Origin: Saccharothrix saharensis
GTDB lineage: Bacteria; Actinomycetota; Actinomycetes; Mycobacteriales; Pseudonocardiaceae
Assembly (NCBI RefSeq): GCF_006716745.1
Contig: NZ_VFPP01000001.1
Span: 7,451,386 to 7,515,385, forward strand
Direction of reading: 5' to 3'
DNA: 64,000 nucleotides
The first letter of the stretch is position 1; every line of letters starts with the position of its first letter. A model generated the notes under the pieces. The model saw nothing but the letters and a program-made list of their open reading frames with translations. It was not told the DNA's origin and searched no databases. The position numbers and the translations under genes are program-made. Below are positions 23,377 to 32,516 of this stretch, in pieces.

Positions 23377-26081
23377 ACGGCGACCGGCTGGAGGACATCC
23401 TGTTCTCGATGGTCGAGGGCAAGGGCATGACGCTCACCGCCAGCACCATCGAGAACCGCACGCCCGAGGGCAGGACGATCCGGGACTACTGGTACGACAA
23501 GCTCAGCCCGTACTTCCGGCTCAACCACGGCGCGCAGGCGCCGAACGACGGCGCGTACACCTACGTCCGCTTGGACACCGGCGAGGCGGCGGTGCTGCGG
23601 CGGCTGTCGGCGGGTTCGGTGACCGGGCGCAGCTTCGCGCACGCCATCGTGGGAGGGTGGGAGGCACTGGACCGGCTCGCGCTGCCGCTGACGCTGTGGC
23701 GCGGGTGGTACAACCCGGAGGACCGCGACCCGCTGGAACGGCGCTCGTTCGAGCAGCTCAGCGCCAAGGTCACCGCCAAGATCGTCACCCTGCGGGTGGC
23801 GGCCTCCACCGTGCCCCCGGAGCAGGTGACCGGACTGCTGGCGCACGTGCTGGCGGCGCCGCACGCGAGGTTCACCGTGGTAGGGCTGGCGGAGCCGCAC
23901 GTGGCGCCGGTGCTGGCGGCGGTGCGCACGATCAGCGAGGCGCTCGGCGGGCGGCCGCGCTCGTGGACGTTCTCCACCTACGAGACCGACGCCAAGCAGC
24001 GGCACGCGCTGGACTTCGTGTTCATGCCGCACAACCCGGGGGTCGTCGAGGCGTCCGGCGTGCCGACCGTGCTGCTGGACCTGGCCGACGGCCCGGTGCC
24101 GCCGAAGTGGCGGGCGAGGGCCGAGCTGCTGTACCGGGACTACTTGCGCGCCTGGGACGTCGCGCACGCGATCGAAGAGGAGGAGCGGACCCGCCTCTGG
24201 GCCGCCGTGAGCGACGACATCCACCAGCGTGCGCAAGCCGGCGGACCGGAACCGGAGGACCGGGCCGAGGCCTACGCGCGCAGCCACCACGCGGACCCAC
24301 CCCAGGCGGACCCACCCCAGGCGGACCCACCCCAGGCGGACCCACCCCAGGCGGACTCCTCCGACACGGATCGGACCGTCGGCCGACACGCCAAGCGACC
24401 CGACCCCGAGCCGGACGAGGACGACGTCACGGACCCGGCCGGCGATGCCGACCGGGCCGAGCACCCGGATTCCGCGGACCCGGCCGGCGGCACCGACTCG
24501 GCCGAGCACCCGACCACCGACACCACCGACCCGGCCGACGGAGCGGACGCGGCCCACCACCCCGACCCCGGGTTCCCGGACCCGGCCGACACCGCCGAAG
24601 CCGGACCGGACAGCGACGAGACCCCCGGCCACACCTCCGTCACCGGTCCTGACCACTCCGGCACCGACGTCACCGACGAGCATCCCGACCCCGCGGCCCA
24701 GGCCGGCCCGACCGACCTCCCGCCCACCGGCCGCGAAGCCGGTTGGTTCGTCAAGCCGAGCGTCGAGCCCGTCGACGGGAGCACGCCGGAGGAGTCCGCC
24801 GAGCCCGACACCGGGTCCGAAGCCTCCGCACCACCCCAGCCCGACACCCGAGCCGGAGCGACACCCGGCGCGCCCGCCCCGCTCGACCTGTTCTGGGCCA
24901 AGCGACCGGACGACCTGGCGGAGGCGCTGAACCGCGCACGCCGCCGGGCCCTGCCCACCGCCGTGCGCCCCGCCCTCTGGCACTGGCTCACCGAACAGCT
25001 CCCCGCCGCCACCACCGTGGCCGCGCTCCAGCAGGACGACGTCTTCGACTCCCTGCTGGACCTCCTCGGCCTCCCCGAGCCGCACCCGGCCGGCGTCGAC
25101 ACCGAGGCCGTCGCCGACTGGGTGCACCGGCACCTCGGCCCCGCCTTCTCCGAACGGCTCCGGGACCGCACGGCACCGCACCGTCAACCGGACCCCGCCA
25201 CCGCCACACCCGAGCACATCGACTGGCGGTTCCCGCCCGTGCCCGCTTCGGACGCCGGCTCCGTCCAAGAGGTCTGGCGCATGCACCTGACCTGGCGGCG
25301 GGCGGCGGACCGCCTGGAACAGCGCGTCGACACCGCACGCCGGCTCACACCGTTCCTCCTCCTGCCCGCCGCCGCCGCGGGCGCGGTGTCGGGCTACGCG
25401 GCGCGGTCCGCGGTGCCCCTCGACGGCAAGGCGTTCGGCGTCGCAGCCGCCCTCCTGCTGATCGGCTGGGTGCTGCTGCACCGGTACGCGGTGCCGACGG
25501 CGATCCGCCGGCTGTCGGCCACGCGCGCCGTGGCCGAGTCGTTGCGGTCCATGGTGTTCCTCTACGTCGCCGGCGTGGGGCGGTTCCGCGACCGCAAGCC
25601 GCACCTGCTGCTCCACGCCGCCACCAGGGAGGCCTCACGGGTGTCCGGCAGGCGCAAACCGGTCGGGGTGCCGATGCCGGCGCCCCCGTCGATCACGACC
25701 CTGACCGACTACCTGCACCTCCGGGTCAAGCGCGAGATCTCCGCGCACGAGGTGCAGGCCGGGCAGTGGCGCGTCGAGGGGGACTGGTTGCGGCGGCCGG
25801 CCGAGATCTGCGCGATGACGGCCGCGTTCGGCTTCCTCGCGCTGGTGTTCCTGGCCACCGGCCCGACCGCGCCCTGGTTCGGCGTGGCGACGACCGCGAT
25901 CCTCACCTTCGTCCTGCTCGCCGCGCCGAACGGCTCGGATGAGCGCATCGCGCGCTCCGAGCGGATCGCCGACCGCCTCAGGCACCTGCTGGTCGTCCCA
26001 GTCCACCTCCCGTCCACCGTGGACGACTTCGTGGTGGCGTGCGAACAGGTGATCGCCGGTGACGAGCGGAGGGCCTCGTGA
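23373..26081 (+). CDS. GTPase-associated membrane protein with acidic linker
   Basis: 902 residues. Residues 1-290 form a globular domain without recognisable catalytic motif. Its position next to the GTPase and its general form recall the GTPase-associated protein 1 family. Residues 300-510 form a highly acidic, Asp/Pro/Thr-rich linker with four perfect ADPPQ repeats. The C-terminal part holds a helical region and about four membrane helices (for example FLLLPAAAAGAVSGYA and LVFLATGPTAPW). The start overlaps the GTPase stop (ATGA) and the stop overlaps the TIR gene start (TGATG). It may tether or regulate the GTPase at the membrane. Confidence 0.65.
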   Translation: MNGDRLEDILFSMVEGKGMTLTASTIENRTPEGRTIRDYWYDKLSPYFRLNHGAQAPNDGAYTYVRLDTGEAAVLRRLSAGSVTGRSFAHAIVGGWEALDRLALPLTLWRGWYNPEDRDPLERRSFEQLSAKVTAKIVTLRVAASTVPPEQVTGLLAHVLAAPHARFTVVGLAEPHVAPVLAAVRTISEALGGRPRSWTFSTYETDAKQRHALDFVFMPHNPGVVEASGVPTVLLDLADGPVPPKWRARAELLYRDYLRAWDVAHAIEEEERTRLWAAVSDDIHQRAQAGGPEPEDRAEAYARSHHADPPQADPPQADPPQADPPQADSSDTDRTVGRHAKRPDPEPDEDDVTDPAGDADRAEHPDSADPAGGTDSAEHPTTDTTDPADGADAAHHPDPGFPDPADTAEAGPDSDETPGHTSVTGPDHSGTDVTDEHPDPAAQAGPTDLPPTGREAGWFVKPSVEPVDGSTPEESAEPDTGSEASAPPQPDTRAGATPGAPAPLDLFWAKRPDDLAEALNRARRRALPTAVRPALWHWLTEQLPAATTVAALQQDDVFDSLLDLLGLPEPHPAGVDTEAVADWVHRHLGPAFSERLRDRTAPHRQPDPATATPEHIDWRFPPVPASDAGSVQEVWRMHLTWRRAADRLEQRVDTARRLTPFLLLPAAAAGAVSGYAARSAVPLDGKAFGVAAALLLIGWVLLHRYAVPTAIRRLSATRAVAESLRSMVFLYVAGVGRFRDRKPHLLLHAATREASRVSGRRKPVGVPMPAPPSITTLTDYLHLRVKREISAHEVQAGQWRVEGDWLRRPAEICAMTAAFGFLALVFLATGPTAPWFGVATTAILTFVLLAAPNGSDERIARSERIADRLRHLLVVPVHLPSTVDDFVVACEQVIAGDERRAS
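24291..24350 (+). repeat. four tandem 15-bp coding repeats
   Basis: Four perfect copies of GCGGACCCACCCCAG lie head to tail and encode ADPPQ units. A fifth copy begins and diverges. Being multiples of three bases and perfect, they look recently expanded and are likely to vary in number between strains. They sit in the acidic linker of the GTPase-associated protein. Confidence 0.95.
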
Positions 26082-27352
26082 TGACCGAGAACTTCTGGGA
26101 GATCTTCATCAGCCACGGCACGAAGGGCACGAACGGCGTGGCGAGCCGCGTGCTCCAACGGCTGTACGAGCAGTACGACGGCAACGGCTACCTGGTGCAC
26201 GTGGATCGGATGGAGATCCACGAAGGCGTGCACTGGAAGCCCTGGATCAGGAGGACGCTGTACCGGTCGCACGTGGTCATCGCCCTGCTCGACGACCGGG
26301 CGATCGGCCGTGAGTGGGTCCGCTACGAGGTCGCCATGGGGCAGTCGGACTTCTTCCACGAGAAGTTCGTCCCGATCCTGATCGGGATCGGGCTGAGCGA
26401 CCGGAAGCTGGCGGCGTTCATGCGGCTCACCGACATCCAGGCGATCACCGCGGACGAGCCCGAGCAGGCCCGGGACGCGGACGAGGAAGCGGACCGGGTC
26501 GTCAAGCTGATCGGCGAACGCCTGCCGCGCCCCGTGGGCGGGCTCCGCGGCGAGGACCTGCCGCTGATCCGGCGCCTCGCGCAGTCGTTCGACGGGCTGA
26601 CCCAGCGGGACGCCGCCAGGAGGATCGCGGAGCACTTCCCGGGCGAGGCCCAGTGGGACCGGAGGATGCCGTTCTTCCAGGACGAGCTGCTGGCCCAGCT
26701 GATCCTGGCCGACCAGCTCGGCGACGCGGCGCTCGACGCGCTCAGGTTCGTGCCGGTGCGGCCCGCGTACGTCAACGAGGTCCGGCCGATCATCCTGTCG
26801 AGCTGGCTGTCCTGGCCCGAGGTGCAGGCGTTGCGCACGGACGGTGAGGTCCCTCGGGAGCGCGCGCTCGTCGCGGTGCTGCAATCGGACGACATCGCCA
26901 TCGCCGAGCAGTACGCCGTCCGGGCTCAGCACTGCCGGGCGACGTGGCGCAGCCTCATACCCCTGGCGATGGAGAGCGACGGCGAGCCGCACCCGCCCTC
27001 GCACTGGGTCGACCAGGTGCTCGGCCAGGACCACCTCGCGTGCGGTGCGACGGGCGAGGGGACGTGCGTGCACAGCCCGGTCGCGCCGAAGCACGTGATC
27101 GTGCAGCCCGACGGGCCGCTGGCCGGCTCCGTCGAGGTCGTCCACGAGATCCACCGCCGGTGCCCGTGGATCGTCGTGGTGCTGCTGATCCGCCCCGACG
27201 ACTACCGCAAGCTCGGCGAGGACGGCGTCCGAGCCCTGCTCGGTGGCGACTACCGGGCCGTGCCGCCGGTCGACGACGAGCGCGCCTCGCGGTTCACGAG
27301 GGGGCGGAAGGAAATCACCTACGCGCTCACCAGGGGGTACGCGACGTCATGA
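26081..27352 (+). CDS. TIR-domain protein
   Basis: 423 residues. Residues 1-150 are a TIR domain: WEIFISHGTKG at strand one, then HWKPWIRRTLYRSHVVIALL and REWVRYEVAMGQ, whose Glu is the expected catalytic residue of NAD-cleaving TIRs. The remaining 270 residues hold a helical region and a C-terminal alpha/beta-looking part (PWIVVVLLIRPDDYRKL) that I do not recognise. ATG 26081 sits seven bases from GGAGGG and overlaps the previous stop; GTG 26078 is an alternative. The stop overlaps the MoxR start (ATGA). It may consume NAD or make a cyclic ADP-ribose-type signal. A SLOG gene at the divergent end of the locus could sense such a signal. Confidence 0.8.
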   Translation: MTENFWEIFISHGTKGTNGVASRVLQRLYEQYDGNGYLVHVDRMEIHEGVHWKPWIRRTLYRSHVVIALLDDRAIGREWVRYEVAMGQSDFFHEKFVPILIGIGLSDRKLAAFMRLTDIQAITADEPEQARDADEEADRVVKLIGERLPRPVGGLRGEDLPLIRRLAQSFDGLTQRDAARRIAEHFPGEAQWDRRMPFFQDELLAQLILADQLGDAALDALRFVPVRPAYVNEVRPIILSSWLSWPEVQALRTDGEVPRERALVAVLQSDDIAIAEQYAVRAQHCRATWRSLIPLAMESDGEPHPPSHWVDQVLGQDHLACGATGEGTCVHSPVAPKHVIVQPDGPLAGSVEVVHEIHRRCPWIVVVLLIRPDDYRKLGEDGVRALLGGDYRAVPPVDDERASRFTRGRKEITYALTRGYATS

Positions 27353-28266
27353 CCTCGACCGACAGCACCGGTGACGAGCTGCGGATCGTCACCGACGGCA
27401 ACCGTTACGTCCCGTCCGACGACCTCGAGCTCGCCGTCCGCGTCGCACGGGCCATCGGGCGGCCCCTGCTGCTGTACGGGGAGCCGGGTTCGGGCAAGTC
27501 GACGTTGGCCGCGTACGTCGCGGTCACCCACGGCCTGCGCTACTACGAGCACGTGACGACCGCGCGCACCGAGCCGCAGGACTTCCTGTGGACCTTCGAC
27601 CACGTCCGCAGGCTCAGCGACGCCCAGGTCGGGCCGCTCGACGGGCACGACCGCAGGTACGTCACCCCCGGGCCGCTGTGGTGGGCGTTCCAGCGGGAGG
27701 TGGCGCTGGCGGAGACCGGGCGGGTCGAGCCGTTCCGCGAGTGGAACGAGCCCAAGGCCGACCAGCCCGCGGTCGTGCTGATCGACGAGATCGACAAGGC
27801 CGACCCGGACACCCCGAACGGGCTGCTGGGACCGTTGGCGGACCGACGGTTCAAGGTCACCGACCTCGACGGCGAGCCGCAGGTCGCCGAGCAGCCGTTC
27901 GGCGCGAACCTGATCATCATCACGTCGAACGAGGAGCGCGACCTGCCGGAGGCGTTCGTCCGCCGGTGCGTGGTGTCGCACCTGCCGCTGCACGACGACG
28001 AAGCCCTGCTGGACATCGTCGACCGGCACCTCGGCGACCGCAGGCACGAGCTGTCCGACGAGCTGCTGCGGCACCTGCTCGACGAGCTGGCGGCCGAGCG
28101 GCGCAAGGCGGGCCACGGCGGTCGCCGACTGGCGAGCACCGCCGAGTTCCTCGACGCCGTGAACGCGTGCGTGCGGCTGGAGATCGGCGACGTGACGGGC
28201 CCGCAGCTGCGCCGGGTGATCGGCATGACGCTGGCGAAGGCGCACGACACCCGGTTCGGGAGGTGA
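27349..28266 (+). CDS. MoxR-type AAA+ ATPase
   Basis: 305 residues. Walker A is LLYGEPGSGKSTLA, Walker B is VVLIDEIDKADPDTPNGLL, sensor 1 is LIIITSNEERDLPEAF and the arginine finger is in VRRCVVSHL. MoxR ATPases act as chaperones, usually with vWA-domain partners. The next gene has a vWA-like fold, and the first gene of the operon carries a true vWA domain outside the membrane. ATG overlaps the TIR gene stop. It is likely to remodel or arm a complex with its downstream neighbour. Confidence 0.88.
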   Translation: MTSTDSTGDELRIVTDGNRYVPSDDLELAVRVARAIGRPLLLYGEPGSGKSTLAAYVAVTHGLRYYEHVTTARTEPQDFLWTFDHVRRLSDAQVGPLDGHDRRYVTPGPLWWAFQREVALAETGRVEPFREWNEPKADQPAVVLIDEIDKADPDTPNGLLGPLADRRFKVTDLDGEPQVAEQPFGANLIIITSNEERDLPEAFVRRCVVSHLPLHDDEALLDIVDRHLGDRRHELSDELLRHLLDELAAERRKAGHGGRRLASTAEFLDAVNACVRLEIGDVTGPQLRRVIGMTLAKAHDTRFGR

Positions 28267-28272
28267 GCACCC

Positions 28273-29256
28273 TTGGTCAGGCCGCGGATCTGGCTCGCCG
28301 ACCTCGTACTGGCGCGGGAACGGCTGGCGGGCTCGCCGGCACCCGGTGACGAGGACCGGATCCGGGCACTGCTCGGTCTGGGACCCGGCTCCGCGGCCCC
28401 CGCACCGCTCCCACCCGCGCGGCCCCGCACCGACCGCCCCGCGCGGGTCGAGCCGCCGCACGACACGCCGCACCGCGCCCCCGACAGCGGCTTCGTCCAC
28501 GTCGAGGACGGTTCGGGCACGCCCCCGGACCCGCGGTCCCACCAGGACGGCGGGCAGGTCGGGCAGGCGGCGCTGGCCGGGCTGAAGCCATCCGACTGGG
28601 ACCACCCGAAGCCGCCGTGGCGCGACACGCCGCCGTTGCCCGCGATGCGGGCGGACCAGGCCGGCCAACGCCACCTCCCGCTGCTGCGACCGGGCGCTGC
28701 ACGCGGTGTGCTCCACGCGGCGGTTTCCAGGCCCGGTGCGGACGGCGTGGTGGACGTGCGGGCCGCGACGAGGGTGCTCGCCACCGCGCGCCCGCTGGTC
28801 GTGCTGCCGCGCAAGCCCCGGCCCACCCTGAGGCACGGCGTGGAGGTCCTGGTGGACCACGCGCGGGGCATGGAGCCGTTCCGGCGCGACGTGGAGTCGC
28901 TGTGCCGAGAGCTGCCCCGGCTCGTCGGCGAAGGCGCGCTGTCCGAGTGGCACTTCGACGGCGACCCGCGCGAAGGCCTGGACGGGCAGCCGTACCGCGA
29001 CACCGCGCACGGCACCGTGCTGATCCTGTCCACGTTCGGCGGTCCGCCCGCCTACGACGAGGCGGGCGGCGTGGAGCACTGGGAGGCCGCGGTGGCCCGG
29101 TGGCGGGCGCGCGGGGTGCGACCGGTGGCCCTGTGCCCGCTGCCACCGCGCCGCTTCCCGCCGTGGCTGACGCGGGTGATGCCGGTGATCGGCCTGGACC
29201 GCGCCACCACGGTCGGCGCCGTGCGGACCGCGCTTGACCGGTGGTCGCGGCGATGA
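28273..29256 (+). CDS. degenerate vWA-like MoxR partner
   Basis: 327 residues. The start is a rare TTG, supported by GGAGGTGAG seven bases upstream and by the six-base gap from the MoxR stop. The N-terminal 130 residues include a short helical unit and a Pro-rich linker. The C-terminal part has a Rossmann-like vWA outline: HGVEVLVDHARGMEPF in the position of the metal-ion motif, then strands such as GTVLILSTFGG and VRPVALCPLP. The expected DxSxS reads DHARG, so metal binding is doubtful. It lies between the MoxR ATPase and a large helical protein, the usual place for a vWA partner of MoxR. The family call is moderate. Confidence 0.6.
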   Translation: MVRPRIWLADLVLARERLAGSPAPGDEDRIRALLGLGPGSAAPAPLPPARPRTDRPARVEPPHDTPHRAPDSGFVHVEDGSGTPPDPRSHQDGGQVGQAALAGLKPSDWDHPKPPWRDTPPLPAMRADQAGQRHLPLLRPGAARGVLHAAVSRPGADGVVDVRAATRVLATARPLVVLPRKPRPTLRHGVEVLVDHARGMEPFRRDVESLCRELPRLVGEGALSEWHFDGDPREGLDGQPYRDTAHGTVLILSTFGGPPAYDEAGGVEHWEAAVARWRARGVRPVALCPLPPRRFPPWLTRVMPVIGLDRATTVGAVRTALDRWSRR

Positions 29257-32200
29257 CGTCGGTCGACCGGGTGAAACACGCGCTCGCCCAGGACGACCTC
29301 GCGCCGGACGTGCGGCTGGCCGTGGCGCTCAGCACGACGGCGCGCGTCGAGCCGGAGCTGGTGCGCGCGGTGCGGCTGCTGGTGTTCCCGACGTTGGACG
29401 TGGGCGCGGAGTCGGACTTCTGGTTCAGCGAGTGGATCGGCAGGCGGCAGCCGGGTGTCGTGGTCATCCGGTCGGACGTGCGCCCGGCGCTGTGGGAGCG
29501 GCTGGGGGAGTGGCTGCACGAGGCCGATTCGCCCGTCCGCGGCCTCGGACCGCTGCTGCACCGGCAGCACCGCGGCCTCGCGCCCGCGTTGCGGATCGAG
29601 GAGATGCTGACGTGGCTGGCCGTGCGCTACGGGGAACGCGGTGCGGCCCGCGGCGCGACGCTGCTGTACCTGCCGCTCAAGGCCATGGACGAGCCGGGAC
29701 GGGAAGGCGCGATCGCGGACTGGGTGGTCCGGGCCAGGGGCAGGCTGCCGGACGTGGTGCTGAAGCAGGTGCCCGCCTGGCACCTCACGCTGCGGGCCAA
29801 GCCACTGCGGTCGTTCGACATCACCGCCACGCCGCGGCGGGACGACCTCCTGATCGGTGATGAGGGCGGTGCGCTCACGGAGGTGCGCAGCGGGAGCACC
29901 ACCGAGCTCCTCGGCCCGGTCGCGAAGTACTACCCGACTGAGCAGGTGCCGTTGCGCTGGAGCGGCGACCACCTGCTCATCGGCGGTCCCGGCCACCCCG
30001 AAGCGCTCTACATCGACGTGCCGAAGACCGAGCCGATGATCGTCCGGGTCCTTCCCGGACTGCGCCGGAGCGGAACCCTGTACGACGTCGGCGGCGCACG
30101 GACGAGCAGCCACCCCGCGGGCGGGCGGGGCGTGTGGGTCAAGACGCTCGACGGCCGGCTCTACGAGGTGCCGTCGGCCGAGTCGATGACGATCCGCGCC
30201 GCGCCCGTGCTGGTGTCGGTGCACGTGCGGGACGGCGGTGCGGCCGCGCGGCTGTGGCTGCAACCCGTGCGGTACCCGAAGCCCTCCGGCCGGCCGGTGT
30301 TCCAGCCGGTCGAGCTGCTGCGGCTCGCGGTCGCGGCGGCGCAGGGCGACCCGGTCGAGCTGGTGAGGTGGCGCGACTCGGACAACCGCTGCTCGCTGCT
30401 GCTCCTGCACGGCGGCGACGACCTGCGCCGGGTGCGCGAGGCGGAGGGCCTGGCCGAGCTGAGCGACAGCCAGGGCTGGCGGGTGTACCGGGCGCGGCAG
30501 GACCCCGAGGACGCCACCTGGCTGACGGACCGGCTGCCCGGCGCGGTCCCGAACGGCGTGCTGGTCGTCGTGGACGCCGCCGACCGGTGGCACCCGCGGC
30601 ACCTCGCCGCGCTGGTCGAGCGGCTGGCCGGTGGTTCGCACGTGGTCCGCGTGCTCGCCATCGGCGCCCGGATCGGCTACTGGTGGGAGGAGTGCCGCCG
30701 GTTCCTCGACGGCAGCGGCGTCTCCGTGCGGGACCGGATCGCGTTGGGCCGCGACCAGTCGCGCTCCTCCCGCGCCGCCGTGCTGGAAGCGTGCGCGCGG
30801 ACGGTGCTGACGGCACAGGACTTCCACCGCGACCCGCGCCCGCTGCCCAACCAGGTCCGCGGCCTGCGGGTGCACGACCTGGCGGTCGAGGACATCCCGA
30901 TCGTCGTGGTGGCCGCGCTGCTGCACGGCAAGCCGGTGCACGACGTCACCCGCGCGGCACGGGTGATCCTCGACCAAGAGCACTTCTACCGGTACGGCGT
31001 GCTCGGCGCGGAGGCCGAGACGGACAAGGTCACCCGGCTGGCGTTCCTCGCCACGCTGGCCCGACCGTGCAGCCACACCCTGGGCCAGGCCCTGGCCCTG
31101 GAGCACCACGTCATCGAGGACCCGGCGGAGTGGATCGGACTGCTCGACCACTACCAGTACCTCTACCCCGCCGACGCGGGCTTCCTCGGCTCGGTCGGCC
31201 CGCCCGAGCTGGGCGACCGGATGCTGACCGACCTGCTGGCCGATCCGCGGTCCGCCGGGCAGGCCGAGTGGGCGCGCGGCGTGGTCACGCGGCTGCCGTC
31301 GTTCATCGCCGGGCCGTCCGACGTGGCCTCGCCGGAGGTGCGGCGGCGCGGCGTCGGCAACGCGCTGGTCGTGCTGGCAGGGCTCGCGACGTCGGCGGCG
31401 CCCGGCGCGCAGGACGTGCGGCGGCTCCTGCTCGGCCTGGTCGCCACCGACCCGGAGCTGTGGGTCTCCGCCGGTGGCGCGGCGCTCGAAGCGGTCACCG
31501 CGCTGGTGCCGAAGTGGCTCGCGGTGGCCGAACTGGCGCCGATCGGCGACCTGCTGGCGGCCGGCGTGAAGCGCGACATCGGGCTCGACCAAGCCGCGTT
31601 GCGGATCGAGGAGGCGCTGGCGGCGTCCGCGCTGGAGCGCCCCGCTCGGGGTGACGGGCACGCGGCCCTGCACTTCCGGCTGGCGCAGGCCGCGCACCGA
31701 GCGGGGTACCCGATGCGTGCCCTGGACGCGGTCGAGCGGGCGGTCGAGGCTTACCGGGCGCTCTACGTCGCGAACCCCGGCCGTGACGGCGCGGCGTACG
31801 TCGCCGCCCTCGTGCTGGCCAGCCGGATCAACGGCGACCTCGGCCGCACCCGGCCCGCACTCGACCTCGCCGAGGAGGCCACCGGGCACGGCAGGCGGCT
31901 GGGCGAGCGCGACGCGACCAACGTCGGCGCCGCCCTGGCCAACCTCCAGGTCCAGACCCTGCGCAAGCGGCGCGCCGACCTGCCGTTGGCGAAGGCCGAG
32001 AACGCCGTCCGCACCCTGCGCGCCCTCACCGAGACGTCCACCCAGGACTTCGGCGGCGAGCTGCTCGACGGGCTCCTGCTGTTCAGCCACGTCCTCGCGG
32101 ACCGCGCGGTGCGTGACGCCGCGGAGGCGACCGCGCGGGAAGCGGTCGGCCTCGCGTCCACGCTGGTCGACCGGAGCCCGTGGGCGCACATGCACCGGCT

Positions 32201-32516
32201 CGCCGCCGCCCACCGCTGCCTCGCGCTCCGGCTCTTCGAGTCCGACCGCGCCGGGGAGGCGCTGCCCGAAGCGCAACGCGCGGAGGAGGTGTTCCGCACC
32301 CTGGCCGACGCCTCCCCGGCGCGGTTCCAGGCCGACCTGGCGGACAGCCTGCTGCTGCGCGCCGAGCTCCTGCACCACCTCGGCGACCCGGACGCCAAAC
32401 GCACCGCTGAAGCCGCCGCCGCGCTGTTCGGGGCGACCTCCGCAGGAGGCATCGGCCCATCCCGCGAACAACTCGCCCGCGCCGCCGCCCTGCTGGGACA
32501 CCCGCCCCGGTCCTAG
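29253..32516 (+). CDS. large STAND-like NTPase with degenerate P-loop and TPR-like repeats
   Basis: 1087 residues; the last gene of the operon. Residues 1-330 are an unfamiliar domain with FPTLDVGAESDFWFSEWI. Residues 370-560 resemble a STAND NTPase, with GVLVVVDAADRWHPRHL as Walker B and VVRVLAIGARIGYWWEE as sensor 1. The P-loop position reads LLLLHGGDDLRR and lacks the GKT, so nucleotide hydrolysis is unlikely. From residue 800 on, helix pairs such as ALDAVERAVEAYRALY and LPEAQRAEEVFRTLADASP look like TPR-type repeats that usually bind a partner. The start overlaps the preceding stop (ATGA). It could recognise a trigger or act as scaffold. Confidence 0.68.
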   Translation: MTSVDRVKHALAQDDLAPDVRLAVALSTTARVEPELVRAVRLLVFPTLDVGAESDFWFSEWIGRRQPGVVVIRSDVRPALWERLGEWLHEADSPVRGLGPLLHRQHRGLAPALRIEEMLTWLAVRYGERGAARGATLLYLPLKAMDEPGREGAIADWVVRARGRLPDVVLKQVPAWHLTLRAKPLRSFDITATPRRDDLLIGDEGGALTEVRSGSTTELLGPVAKYYPTEQVPLRWSGDHLLIGGPGHPEALYIDVPKTEPMIVRVLPGLRRSGTLYDVGGARTSSHPAGGRGVWVKTLDGRLYEVPSAESMTIRAAPVLVSVHVRDGGAAARLWLQPVRYPKPSGRPVFQPVELLRLAVAAAQGDPVELVRWRDSDNRCSLLLLHGGDDLRRVREAEGLAELSDSQGWRVYRARQDPEDATWLTDRLPGAVPNGVLVVVDAADRWHPRHLAALVERLAGGSHVVRVLAIGARIGYWWEECRRFLDGSGVSVRDRIALGRDQSRSSRAAVLEACARTVLTAQDFHRDPRPLPNQVRGLRVHDLAVEDIPIVVVAALLHGKPVHDVTRAARVILDQEHFYRYGVLGAEAETDKVTRLAFLATLARPCSHTLGQALALEHHVIEDPAEWIGLLDHYQYLYPADAGFLGSVGPPELGDRMLTDLLADPRSAGQAEWARGVVTRLPSFIAGPSDVASPEVRRRGVGNALVVLAGLATSAAPGAQDVRRLLLGLVATDPELWVSAGGAALEAVTALVPKWLAVAELAPIGDLLAAGVKRDIGLDQAALRIEEALAASALERPARGDGHAALHFRLAQAAHRAGYPMRALDAVERAVEAYRALYVANPGRDGAAYVAALVLASRINGDLGRTRPALDLAEEATGHGRRLGERDATNVGAALANLQVQTLRKRRADLPLAKAENAVRTLRALTETSTQDFGGELLDGLLLFSHVLADRAVRDAAEATAREAVGLASTLVDRSPWAHMHRLAAAHRCLALRLFESDRAGEALPEAQRAEEVFRTLADASPARFQADLADSLLLRAELLHHLGDPDAKRTAEAAAALFGATSAGGIGPSREQLARAAALLGHPPRS

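Noticed and set aside
24291-24350. Tandem repeats as a possible CRISPR array
   Set aside because: Copies are 15 bases, contiguous without spacers, in frame inside a coding sequence, and no cas genes are present.
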